From Heterohyrax brucei (taxonomy: Eukaryota > Chordata > Mammalia > Hyracoidea > Procaviidae): DNA of 64,000 nt. Position 1 is the stretch's first letter, and the number at the start of each line of letters is the position of its first letter. This document shows, piece after piece, positions 54,361-64,000 of the stretch. Both the position numbers and the translations under genes were made by a program. A model generated the notes under the pieces. The model did not search any database and had not been told where the DNA came from. It saw nothing but the letters and a program-made list of their open reading frames with translations. The stretch covers positions 87,380,001-87,444,000 of the forward strand of contig CM053148.1 in NCBI GenBank assembly GCA_028571685.1, read 5' to 3'.

Positions 54361-54531
54361 GGGCTCATTAATAAAGAACTCGTGAGACACGGGTTATTAA
54401 CGTAATAATATGCCCCTCCAAAGTGCTTACCCAAGGCCAAGCGCCAACTACTGATGAGTGCAGACCACTGCTGGACTGTGAGATAAAGGTGATTTCCACG
54501 GATCAGTCGGCTTTCTTCACTCAGATTACCT

Positions 54532-54840
54532 GTTGTCAGGTGCTGTCTGGCTGGTTCTGACCCATAGCGGCCCCGTGTACAGCAGAGCAAACACTGGTGA
54601 GTCCTGCAGGGTCCTCACAGCTGCCGCTACGCGTGAGCTCGTTGTTGTGGACACTGCGTCAATCCGTCTCATCCAGGGTCCTCCTCTTTGCTGGGTGCAC
54701 CTCTCTCCACCTTACTTGACTTGGTGTCTGTATCTAGGGAATGATCTCTGGATAACATGTTCAAAGTAAGAAAGAGGAAGCTTCACCAAAAGGGGTTTCT
54801 GAGGAGCCCTCTGGCTGCACTTCTTGCAAGACTTTTTCAG
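54532..54840 (-). mobile_element. RTE-clade LINE 3' end, antisense, CpG-rich
   Basis: 'gttgtcaggtgctgtctggc', 'cccatagcggccccgtgtac', 'gcgtcaatccgtctcatcca', 'gggtcctcctctttgctggg' and 'aatgatctctggataacatg', ending 'ctctggctgcacttcttgca'. More CpG survives here than in the other RTE copies. Confidence 0.82.
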
Positions 54841-55489
54841 ATTGCTTACTCCTTGTCTTAGGAAAGAGAAAGCAACGGGTGCAGAGAAAGACTGAAATGC
54901 ATTCTTAGAACTTCTCTGAGGGAGAAGGCCTTGAAAATATATTTTTCGTCCGTGAAGTATTTTCCTACTTTGCTTTTAAAAACTATTTTCTTAATTTATT
55001 CAGATGTGTGACTACATCTCTAATCAGTCTCAATGGAAACCAGTCATATATCAAGGCAGTACAAAATGTGTCTTCATACAGTCTTTTCCCAAACACCTGC
55101 TTGTGTTTGGATAGAATTCACTTTTTGTCTGAAATCTTTGCTTATTTTGTCACTCATTTTCCAGTTGGAGAGAACTAAGACTGGTAATAGTTTATTTCCC
55201 AATCTAGCAAGTTTTGTGCTGGAAAATTTCCTGCTTACCAGTTTCCTCTTTAGTTCATTTCTATGTGTACATTATCACAACACACTGAAAGAAACCAAAT
55301 GACGTTTACAACATTTGTATAAAAGTGATTGTAGAATAATTTTAAAAAAAAATGTATATTGACTCCTGAGCAGTGGTAAGTAGCTTAACGCGTAAGACAG
55401 AAGCTTAGAAAAAAGCAGTTAGAAGCTTGAAAACAGAACAGTCTGGGGATGAGGAATAGCACTGGACCAAAGCAAGAGAGGATAATAGG
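54841..55489. other. Unassigned sequence
   Basis: No repeat family recognised. The open stretch at 55033-55302 (89 residues) has no domain. Confidence 0.45.
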
Positions 55490-55606
55490 GGCATATTTGA
55501 ATCTTAAATCCACCAGGCACTCCTTGAATACTCTGGGAGTCAGTTCTACCCTGGCCCCTAGGGTCGCCATGAGTCAGATCCGACTCAGCTGCACTTGGCT
55601 GGCTAT
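55490..55606 (+). mobile_element. AfroSINE, subfamily ending in 'cacttggctggct'
   Basis: Only the part from box B on: 'cttaaatccaccaggcactc', 'cttgaatactctgggagtca', 'cctagggtcgccatgagtca' and 'gatccgactcagctgcactt' followed by ggctggct. This is the only copy here linking that tail to a SINE body in sense, so it explains the isolated tails at 8735, 13180, 14283, 54326 and 59680. Confidence 0.9.
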
Positions 55607-55960
55607 CCCTTGACCTTGAAAAAGGGAAACATCATTCTAGACAAGTTAGTTGACAACTGATTGATGGATGTGAGTACTCCTGCTTCTTCACCACTTAGAG
55701 TCTGTATTGTACTCCCATGAATAGAATTTACGTGTTGGCAATCATGATCATGACGTGTAGGTACAGGCACATGGGCTCTCTCTCACCAAGACAGCTGCTA
55801 CTGCTAAATTCCTTATCTGTTAGCCATACAAACTCTCTTTGTTCTCCATAAAGAAAACCTTTTGAGGTGGACAGGTGGACACTTGTTCTCGGATCAATTA
55901 TAGATTACGTCACCTTCAAGGTAGTACAAATACAGGGCTACATGTTGGGCTTAAGATGTT
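55607..55960. other. Unassigned sequence
   Basis: No repeat or coding pattern recognised. Confidence 0.45.
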
Positions 55961-55963
55961 CTG

Positions 55964-56018
55964 TTGATCTTTATGAGTCAGAATCACCTCCACAGCGGTG
56001 TGTTTGTTTGGCTTTTTG
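55964..56018 (+). mobile_element. AfroSINE tail fragment
   Basis: 'gatctttatgagtcagaatc' followed by 'acctccacagcggtgtgttt'. Lies just before the next SINE in the same orientation. Confidence 0.75.
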
Positions 56019-56032
56019 ATGGCGTGGCCCAG

Positions 56033-56205
56033 GGAAGCCCTCGTGGCCTAGTAGGTAAGAGCTGTGGCTGCTGACCGAAAGATGGGCTGCTTGAATCCAC
56101 GAGGCCGAATTGGAAACACTATGAGGCAGTTCAGCTCTGTCCTATAGTATCACTCTGAGTTGGAACTCACACCATGATAATGATTTTTGTTTGTTTTTTG
56201 GTTTT
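56033..56205 (+). mobile_element. AfroSINE
   Basis: 'agggaagccctcgtggccta', box A 'gtaggtaagagctgt', 'gctgaccgaaagatgggc', box B 'cttgaatccacga' and 'tcctatagtatcactctgag'. Confidence 0.9.
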
Positions 56206-56457
56206 GTATTTTATGACCCTTCATATCCTCAAACATATAATACTTTATATATGATTTACAGTATGGCAGTTATATGAAACAAAACAATTGGCCATGCCAT
56301 TGAATGGACAGATAACACAAGAAAGATAGCTATTATCAAAACACCTGAGAGACTGACTGAAATATCCAAAGAGAAGTAGTTTTGTCTGTGATAAAGAGAT
56401 AGAAGTCTTTGTTTTCTCCATTTCTTTCTCTCTGTTATAATAGCTCTGTACGTTAAA
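56206..56457. other. Unassigned sequence
   Basis: No repeat or coding pattern recognised. Confidence 0.45.
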
Positions 56458-56945
56458 AATGATGGATGCTCACTGAGGACCAAAATGACATGGGGTAAAG
56501 ACAACCCAGAAGATAGAGAGACCCATATGAGTGGATGCCTACATCGACTTGGGACCAGAAGAACTGGGTGGTGCGTGGCCACCACCAGTGATAGCCGCGA
56601 TGGAGCTCACTAAGTTGAGTCTCACTGGTAACACAAGAATAAAAAGGGGTACACTCTGAGATCTCCACTAAAAGACTTGGCCATGCAGAGTGACCATATA
56701 TTGGATGCCTTTATGGTTCTATGCATCTACAGGATGTCATCCTGCAGAACTCTGGCTGTAGTAAGGGGGGTGGGTGGAGAGGAGGAGAAAGGAGACTGTT
56801 GGGAGGATGAGACATGCATGGAGCAGAGAGGAGTAGTGTGCTGTCACCGGGCAGGGGGAGCAGTGGAAGCTGCATATAGGTGGGCATGGAAATTTATATG
56901 GGAATGTACATTTTCACTCAGTCACAATAAAAAGAAAAATAAAAA
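56458..56945 (+). mobile_element. L1-type LINE 3' UTR, 5' truncated
   Basis: The copy runs in the same order as the reverse complement of 24800-25400: 'gatggatgctcactgaggac', 'gaccagaagaactgggtggt', 'ggccaccaccagtgatagcc', 'ctctgagatctccactaaaa' and 'ggatgtcatcctgcagaact'. The GA-rich block follows, ending 'cattttcactcagtcacaat' and AATAAA with an A-rich tail. Confidence 0.85.
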
Positions 56946-57865
56946 TGGTGGAAAAAACTGGAGCTAGAACTATGTTGAAGTTAAACCCATATGCATAATG
57001 TATGAGGAAATAAGAAATGTATTTTTATGTCTGTTCCAGAGAGGGGATATTTCCAATTGATTTTAATAGAGAAAGCTCAGTTAGACAGTAGACTTTAATT
57101 AGAGAAGCACTGAGCAAAAGTTAATCGTTTTCATGGTATCCTAAGGTAGTAGTCAAGATATAGCAGGTGGCCAAGAAACACCCCGGCACTCCAGTGGGCA
57201 ACAAGGCTTCACTGAGCGCAACAGCGTATGCTACGCAAGTGGAATAAGATAAATGGAGAGAGAACACGAATGCAGCATCTTCAGTGTTGTTAATAGGCTA
57301 CCTTCAAGATTCACTGATGCTGGAATTTCCCACTCCATCCTTCTGTAGTCTATTGTGCAAATGTCCTCATGATCCTCATAACTTGACATGATATGCAGAA
57401 TGTGTGGATTCCTGTTGAGATGTCTTTGAAACGTTGCAATCGTTCCATTTAATAATATGCTTTTGAATATTTGTAATATTTTTTCTTCACAAATAAAAGT
57501 GTTAGTGAAACAATTTCTGGCAGTTTTAGAAGTTAGTAAAGTTTATATGATGTCTTGCACCTGATTTTAAGGTTAAAATTACTAAACCTGTTTAGTCACA
57601 TTGCTCAATTGCTTAAAAATACACACAGTTTCTACACCAGGTACATCTGTGCACTTAAATGTTGTGTGTCTGTCTTGGTATTGATAGGTGGACATTACTC
57701 TAATCATAATGATTAATAACTTGGAAGCTGTATATATGACAACATAATATACAGGAAGTTGAGTATTGTGCTCTTTATTCCACATAGATATGTATTTTTT
57801 TCTATTTGTGTTTTCCTTTATCATTTTGATGATGAATTTTTGTTATGTATTTGTATATCCATGTG
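56946..57865. other. Unassigned AT-rich sequence
   Basis: No repeat or coding pattern recognised. Confidence 0.45.
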
Positions 57866-58052
57866 TGTGTGCATGTATGTGTATATATATATACATATAC
57901 ATATATATGTATATACATATACATATATATACATATATGTATATATATACATATATATACATATATATATATACATATACATATATATATACACATACAT
58001 GCACATATACATATGAGATGTATATATGTATATCATACACAAATACATATGT
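57866..58052. repeat. (TA/CATA/TATG)n microsatellite
   Basis: 'tgtgtgtgcatgtatgtgta' then a long run of 'atatacatatacatatatat' variants. Alternating purine-pyrimidine makes every frame read Y-I-Y-I on both strands, which produces several spurious open stretches. Confidence 0.95.
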
Positions 58053-58065
58053 ATATATCTACCAA

Positions 58066-58225
58066 GGAAACTCTGGCGGTGAAGTGGTTAAGAGTTACAG
58101 CTGCTAACAAAGAGATCAGCAGCTGGAATCTATCAGGTGCTCATTGAATACTCTATGAGGCAATTCTACTCTGTCCTACAGGGCGACTATGAATTGGAAT
58201 TGACTCAATGGCAATGATTTTTTTA
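58066..58225 (+). mobile_element. AfroSINE, perfect 13-bp TSD
   Basis: 'ggaaactctggcggtgaagt', box A 'gtggttaagagttac', 'gctaacaaagagatcagcag', box B 'ctggaatctatca', 'tcctacagggcgactatgaa' and 'gactcaatggcaatg' plus a T run. TSD atatatctaccaa at 58053-58065 and 58226-58238, at the edge of the microsatellite. Confidence 0.96.
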
Positions 58226-58238
58226 ATATATCTACCAA

Positions 58239-59365
58239 ATATACACAGATACATATACGATTACATATTGACCTATTGCATTTTCATGCATTTTTAAAAG
58301 TGCCCTTATCACTATAGAGATATTAAAATAAGTCTAGCTATACAAATAATTTGAATCATATTTTCTCAATTTTAATATAAGTAATTCATTGCATCACGTC
58401 TTTTGGCTTTTGCTTCTCTTTTCACCAGTGACAACAGATACAACCAATAGTAATAGCTAATGGTGAAAAATATGCCATTAGACACCTCCAAAATTTGTCC
58501 GGTTTTTCATCCTGAGAACATTCTGCAGAACTGTCAAGACCTATTTCATTTTCACTGACCTCTGCAATACCAACCACTTTCTTCAATCAAATGTCTACCA
58601 TTTATCCAAGCCAACAGTAGCTGAAGAGCATAGCATTGATTTCTTTGGAATTATAAGTAATTTAAAATTAAAGGGGTGGGAAAAAAAAATCTTGTACTTT
58701 CTTTTCTTGCCTGCTACTTTGAATAAACCCTGTGAGCTTAATTCTTAATCCCCCAAGAGTGAATCACTAATGCGCTCTATGACTTAAGAGAATAAAACAA
58801 CTTTTTCCTCCGTTCTAAACTCTCAGAAAACCTCTCCTGGCCCAAATGGGTTATGACAGTACATCACTTTCATGTTTAAGTTAGCTAGCCCATGAATTCA
58901 ACACAGTAGACAAATTCTGCTAACATAGTATTTTTCTAGTCTCCCTCCATGAGCCCAGACAGCTTTGGACTATGACTTGGTGACAAAGGGCAGTGCCTCC
59001 GTAGCAGATTTAGGTAGTCTGCTATGATTAGTGGTGCTCCAAGGGCTCTAATACCTTGGCTAATTACAAATAATTTTAGTGTTATGATTGAAAAATATAT
59101 TTGTAAAATACAAAAGCAAAACTAGTAAACAGTCAGAACAAGGTGAAAGAGATGAGTGAATTCCTTGTTTTGCTCTTGTCCTGGGCTACAATATTTTATT
59201 GGGAAAGATCAGCAAGCATCTGCAACGCTTTGGACAAATGGAGAATATTTCTTGTGTGGGATTAAATATTTTTATGAATGTATGTCATTTGGCATGTTTT
59301 CTGTGTTACCTGCCTTCCAAGAAGAAAACAACAACCATTAGAAAATTTATGATGTCAGAGTATGA
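58239..59365. other. Unassigned AT-rich sequence
   Basis: No repeat or coding pattern recognised. Confidence 0.45.
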
Positions 59366-59369
59366 GTAA

Positions 59370-59432
59370 AGGTTTGTGTGTGTGTGTGTGTGTGTTGTGT
59401 ATATGTATGTGTGTGCACGTGTGTGTGTACAG
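59370..59432. repeat. (TG)n microsatellite
   Basis: 'gtttgtgtgtgtgtgtgtgt' then 'gtatatgtatgtgtgtgcac'; impure. Confidence 0.93.
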
Positions 59433-59654
59433 GCAGCTCTCAGGCTAGGAACATCTGGCTTCCAGACAACTTATACTTGCCCTTTAACACTATTTAAATT
59501 TTACCTCCCTTTGAGAGATTCAACCAACTCCAGCTTGCAACAAATTTCTCATCACAATCACCTTTACTTGTTCCATGCAGCTTCTGCATCATTGAAAAGC
59601 CTTCAACCCTTTCTTGCACAAAGGGGGGAAAAAAAGAAAAACAAACAAACAAAA

Positions 59655-59800
59655 AAATTGTCCTCAAGTTGACTCCATTGTTGCCGACTTGACGGTACTT
59701 GGCTTGGCATGGGTTTTGAGGAGCAGCTGGTGGATTTGAACTGCCAGCCTCTAGGTTAGCAGCTGAGATCTCAACTACTGCACCACTAGGCTTCTCTTGC
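59655..59800 (-). mobile_element. AfroSINE with an embedded opposite-sense tail
   Basis: The antisense SINE ('cctcaagttgactccattgt') is followed by a sense-strand tail 'ccgacttgacggtacttggc' (59684-59703). The antisense body then resumes: 'gaggagcagctggtggattt', 'gaactgccagcctctaggtt' and 'actgcaccactaggcttctc'. Confidence 0.8.
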
Positions 59801-59924
59801 AGCAAAGTAAGGGTAAATGAGAATCTTATGCATCTGTTCTGACTTATCTCCAAATTTTTAAAGACAAAGTTTGGAAGATGTCTTGTTTGTAACTGGGGTA
59901 GCCTGTCTTTTGCTTGTCAAAAAT

Positions 59925-60085
59925 GAAACAAACAAAAATCGTGGCAGTCAAGTTGACTCTGACTTTAGGCGACCTATCAAGTAGAGTAGAACTGCCCCAC
60001 AGAGTTTCCAAGGGGAGGCTAGCAGATTCAAACCGTCGATCTTTTGGTTAGCAGCCAAGCTCTTAACCACTGTGCTAGCAGAGTA
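59925..60085 (-). mobile_element. AfroSINE
   Basis: Antisense: 'aatcgtggcagtcaagttga', 'taggcgacctatcaagtaga', 'gattcaaaccgtcgatc' (box B) and 'gctcttaaccactgtgctag'. Confidence 0.92.
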
Positions 60086-61259
60086 GTTTCTTCCCCTGGG
60101 AAATAAATGACAGTGCAATATTATAAAGTATATGCACAGTGAACTGTATGGATGGCTAGCAGAGTCGTTGTAGTCGTAGAGAAGGGGAAACCATGACCCT
60201 TCTTTCTGCCAGCACTACACTGCTTTCCAACTTTGTTTTCTCTGGGATTGCACAGTCTGTAAACAGCTCCTGCCCATAAAGTGTCCCTGTAGGTCAAGGA
60301 ATGATTATTACAAGGAACAACTGGACAGTGTCACCCAACAGACCAATACACTACACAAATGTCATAACTGTTTAGCACGAGTCTGCTATCATGCCCCATG
60401 GGAACTATTACTGTAATCATACTAGAAAAAGAAAAAACAAGAGAAAGTGAAGTGTCCTATTTTTACTTCCACTTCGTATTTGGTAGCAACATGATAAAAG
60501 GACTAAGAACACACAAGTAAAGGTAACTATCTCATTTGTTAGTAACCCATTAATACTCTAAGGCAGTAAATGTTGTCAGATGACTAGAAGGAAACTAGCT
60601 GACATACCATGAATCAAAAGTCCTTATTTAAAATGTGGCAGCATAAAAGCTATCTCAAAGGTATGCTGTAGCTCGGGCGAGGGAGAAGGGTTTCCACAGA
60701 GCTTTAAAAAGATGACTTAGCAAGTATTCAACTAGTTTGGGGAGTAGTTTTTTTAAATACGGGTCTCAGGAGAGGAAGAAATTGTTATCAGATTTAGTAG
60801 TTGCTCACTGGGATAATGGGGTTTTAACCAGAGAGTTGAGGAGGAGGAAATTAGAAATTAACGTGTTATTATCGAGTAGATTCCTCCTCATAGTGCCAAT
60901 TAGGAAGAAATCTTGGTACTTCAGATAAATGTTGATATTGCTGTGACTTGAGGTAAGACAGGAGAAACAGAGATAGGAAGAAATATAACTGTAATATTTT
61001 GGAAGTGACAGTGATAGTTTGGGTATTAAAATTATGAAAAAGAAATGGACAATGGTGCTCCCAACTATGGCTTGGGTATCCAAGTAAATATTAGTACCAT
61101 TTAATCAAAGACTGAACAAGAATATGGCAGAAGATGTGGAGATAGGCTTTTGAATTGTTGAAAATATACGTGTGGTTATAGTTACATACTGGGAAGCAGA
61201 TCAGGTAATCTGAGAAAATCTCATGAGTAGGAGCAGAATGTTTCGGTAGTAGTATCTGA
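60086..61259. other. Unassigned sequence
   Basis: No repeat or coding pattern recognised. Confidence 0.45.
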
Positions 61260-62340
61260 AGTTGAGTCCCTCAGGTTGGGAGGCAGTGAAAACGAACCTC
61301 AGAGAGAGCTGTCTCCTCGAAATCAATTTGACCTTCACGATGTGAATGGAGTAAAGCTTCCAGGACCTTTATGCACATGTGCGTCAGACTTAAAGTAAGA
61401 TGAAACAACTGTAAACATCCATTAATTACTGGAATATGAAATGTCCAAAATACATATCTAAGAAAATTAGAAGCTGTCAAAAATGAAGTGGAATACTTGA
61501 AGATAGACATCTTAAGCATTAGTGAGCTGAAATGGATGGTTTGGGCCATTATGATTAAGAAAATCGTATGTTCTACTCTGTCAGGAATGACAAATTACAC
61601 ATAAATAAGAACACAGTCATGATCAAAAAGGACATTCCAAGATCTGTCTTGAAATACAGCACTGCCAGTGATAGGAAAATACCTATAAGTCTACAAGAGA
61701 AACCAATTAATAAAACTAATATTCAGATTTATGCAACAATCAGTAACACCAAAGATGAAGACATACTAGATTTTTAACAAACTTTGTAGTCTGAAATTGA
61801 TCAAACATGCAGTAATGGTGTGTGGATCGTAGCAAAAGCTGGAAACGAAAAAGGAGCATCAGTAGTTAAAAATATGGTCTTAGTGATAGAAATGATGCCA
61901 GAGAGCACATGATAGAAATTTGTAAGACCAATGACCAACTCATTGGAAATATTTTTTTGCAACAACATACATGATGTCTATGAACACGTACCTCACTAGA
62001 TGGAAAACACATGAATCAAATCAACTTTATCTGTGGAAGGAGACTGTAGGGAAGCTCGGTGTCATCAGTGAGAACAAGACCGAGGACTGACTGTGGAACA
62101 GACTATTAATTGCTTATATCCAAGTTCAAGTTTAAACTAAAAGAAAAAAATTTAAACAAGTTCACAAGAACCCAAGTCCAAACTTGAGCATATCCCACCT
62201 TAATTTAAAGGCTATCTCAAAAATAGATTTTACTCACTGAACACTAATAAACAAAGGCCAGACAAGTTGTGGGATGACATCAGGGACATTACAGATGGTG
62301 AAAACAAGAGGTCGTTAAGAGGAAAGGAAAGAAAGAATAT
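61260..62340 (+). mobile_element. RTE-clade LINE, endonuclease region only
   Basis: It matches the RTE 5' half: 'aagtggaatacttgaagata', 'gcattagtgagctgaaatgg' and 'cagtaatggtgtgtggatcg', then 'atttgtaagaccaatgacca', 'ggaacagactattaattgct' and 'ttgtgggatgacatcaggga'. It stops at 'agaggaaaggaaagaaagaa', before the RT domain. The frame at 61568-61777 is still open through part of the endonuclease (…IKKDIPRSVLKYSTASDRKI…NIQIYATISNTKDEDILDF). Both ends are missing. Confidence 0.85.
61568..61777 (+). pseudogene. RTE AP-type endonuclease fragment
   Basis: This 69-codon open piece corresponds to the middle of the RTE endonuclease, which nicks target DNA to start retrotransposition. A strand reading 'IQIYATISNTKDED' precedes the missing GDWNA block. 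Stops and frameshifts on both sides make it nonfunctional. Confidence 0.75.
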
Positions 62341-63553
62341 GAGCTAAGATATGGAATAATAAATGGTCTGTTCTCTGATCCAGAGTCTCATGCTTCCTGT
62401 CAGAACGTAATCAAATAGATAAATTAACAGCTCTTTAAGTCACAAACTACATCAAGGCTTACAATAGCTTTTTATAAAAATAATGAATGAATAAAAGAAA
62501 AGCTGAAGTCTATTTTTCCATGAATCATGATACTTTAGGTATTATGAGTATGAGTTATAAACACTAACAGTTCAGATATACTTCTAATTTTTCTAAATTT
62601 TAGTTTTTCTAGATTCTTATTGAAATGCAATGAAGAATTTAGTATTAAAACTACATTTTGCATTTTAACAGTGTCAGAGATTGACTCATTATACATGCTA
62701 TTAGCAGTAAGAATATTCATAGTAGAGAGACAGTATTTAGTGGTTGACTATGAAATTTAATACAATCATTAGGATTATCATCCAATAGAAGAAATGGTCC
62801 TTTTATTCTTTTTTACTTCCTCAACATGCATTTCTAAAAGGTCTCTTTTTCATGTGTTATTTAAATATTCAAACTACATAAATCCAGTAGTATAATTTTA
62901 CACGCTATTCATTCTGACCAAGTTGGATAATTACTCCCCATTTGAACAGTTTCATAGATTTTGGAAAATTGATTCTGCTGTGCTCCAAATTCTGTTAAAA
63001 ATATCACACTTATTTTAAGTAACTTACCTAGCATGTGTGTAAATACTCATTCTGAAGAATTAATGATAAGCCTTTATTTGGAGACATTACCAATTTATAT
63101 TGCCATAGAATATTTTATGTAAACATAATTGCATATATAATATAATTATATACAAGTATTTTACAGAAAATAAATATAAAATCTCTGTGCTGTTCCAAAA
63201 TAAAACAGAATGAAGACAGTTGACTTTCTCAGTTCTTTCTCAATTTTTGGGGGAAAGAAAAAAAGGGCAATATTTTTGAATTATCGTTGATGTTCTACAT
63301 AAGATCTCAAACCAATATGGTCTTATTGTTTACCAAGAAAGAGTAGAAAATTTATGAATTTTGAAAATTAAGGAGAGGATATTTGATGAAAAAGTCACCT
63401 AATTCTATAGCTGATAATTATACGTGAAATTTTTTCTCGTGTATATATGTGTACGTGTACATTCATGCACTCATTTATCGAAAAGCAAGAAGACACTAAA
63501 GAAAATTCCCAAAACAAGAAAAAAATAAGACGTAAGTTGTATTTTAATGTACC
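62341..63553. other. Unassigned AT-rich sequence
   Basis: No repeat or coding pattern recognised. Confidence 0.45.
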
Positions 63554-63555
63554 AA

Positions 63556-63697
63556 AAAAAAATTCAAACCCACTCAAGTCGAGTTGATTATGCCTACCCC
63601 ATAGTAGTGTAGAACTGCCCCCCAAACAGCTGATGGGTTGGCACTGCCGAGTTCTTGGTTAGGAGCAGAGTTCTTTCCCGCTGCGCTACCATGGATA
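63556..63697 (-). mobile_element. AfroSINE, degraded middle
   Basis: Antisense: 'ttcaaacccactcaagtcga', 'catagtagtgtagaactgcc', 'gttggcactgccgag' (box B region) and 'gctgcgctaccatgg'. Confidence 0.85.
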
Positions 63698-63962
63698 CAA
63701 GAAATCTTGTCCTTTATTTGGAGTGATATCAGGGAGAGTGGTAGAACATTTAAAAAAAAAATTCCGCTCACACGTCTTAAGAGACTTGTCTCTCCATTGT
63801 CGAAATGCAGGTGATAGCGTTCTGCGTGGCTACTGAGTTCTGTAATTTGATCTTCATGGCTTCTATGATTTTTTCCTAAAAATAAACTTGAGAATACAGT
63901 TAAAAGTGCAAGTCTCATTAAAAGTTATTAAATAGTAAGTTTGGTAAATACTATCTCTGAGA

Positions 63963-64000
63963 GGAAACCCTGGAGGTGTAGTACGTTAAGTGCTGTGTCT
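63963..64000 (+). mobile_element. AfroSINE, cut by window end
   Basis: 'ggaaaccctggaggtgtagt' and box A 'cgttaagtgctgtgt'; the rest lies beyond the window. Confidence 0.9.

Noticed and set aside
57759-58147. Several Tyr/Ile-rich open frames on both strands
   Set aside because: They are all translations of the TA/CATA microsatellite, which lacks stops in several frames.

Overview
The window is nuclear DNA from a mammal and holds no protein-coding gene that I can support. The dominant repeat is a tRNA-derived SINE of about 160 bp. It has a GTGGTTAAGTGCT box A-like start, a GTTCAAATCCACC box B and a GACTCGATGGCAGTGGGTTTGG-like tail, and matches the AfroSINE family of Afrotheria. A LINE of the RTE/BovB clade accompanies it and shares its 3' tail. 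Abundant AfroSINEs plus abundant RTE point to a paenungulate, most likely an elephant; the species call is inference.

Everything recognisable is a transposable element or simple repeat set in AT-rich, unassigned (intergenic or intronic) sequence. I count about 55 AfroSINE copies or pieces on both strands, and ten RTE copies or pieces. There are L1 fragments, including one insertion flanked by target-site duplications (TSDs) that runs from 5' UTR to 3' end but lacks most of its coding region. Four LTRs belong to one MaLR-type family, and one further solo LTR has clean 5-bp TSDs. Two copies of a foldback mariner derivative, a few ancient MER5A and MIR pieces, and microsatellites complete the list.

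Layout: 0-3.6 kb is decayed RTE and L1 with SINEs. 3.6-6.1 kb is mostly unassigned. 6.08-6.62 kb is foldback mariner copy 1. 7.5-14.7 kb is SINEs, a locally repeated block and a minus-strand MaLR LTR. 15.4-16.2 kb is an RTE reverse-transcriptase piece. 19-24.2 kb is a dense repeat cluster, with three SINEs in a row, an RTE inserted into a MaLR LTR, and a second MaLR LTR. 24.8-27.2 kb is the internally deleted L1. 29.3-32.3 kb is RTE, SINEs, a polypyrimidine tract and mariner copy 2. 33.8-43.7 kb is SINEs, a MaLR LTR and an L1 fragment. 44.8-47.7 kb is a three-level nest: a solo LTR inside a 5'-inverted RTE inside an AfroSINE. 49.4-56.9 kb is SINEs, an RTE 5' fragment and an L1 3' UTR. 57.8-64 kb is a TA-rich microsatellite, SINEs and an RTE endonuclease fragment.

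The elements form a parasite network rather than a pathway. RTE probably supplied the retrotransposition machinery for the AfroSINEs, as the shared tail suggests. Every LINE coding region seen here is broken by stops, frameshifts or truncation. I found no new gene system; the interest lies in insertion structures (nesting, inversion, internal deletion, foldback) that can be read from TSDs and junctions.
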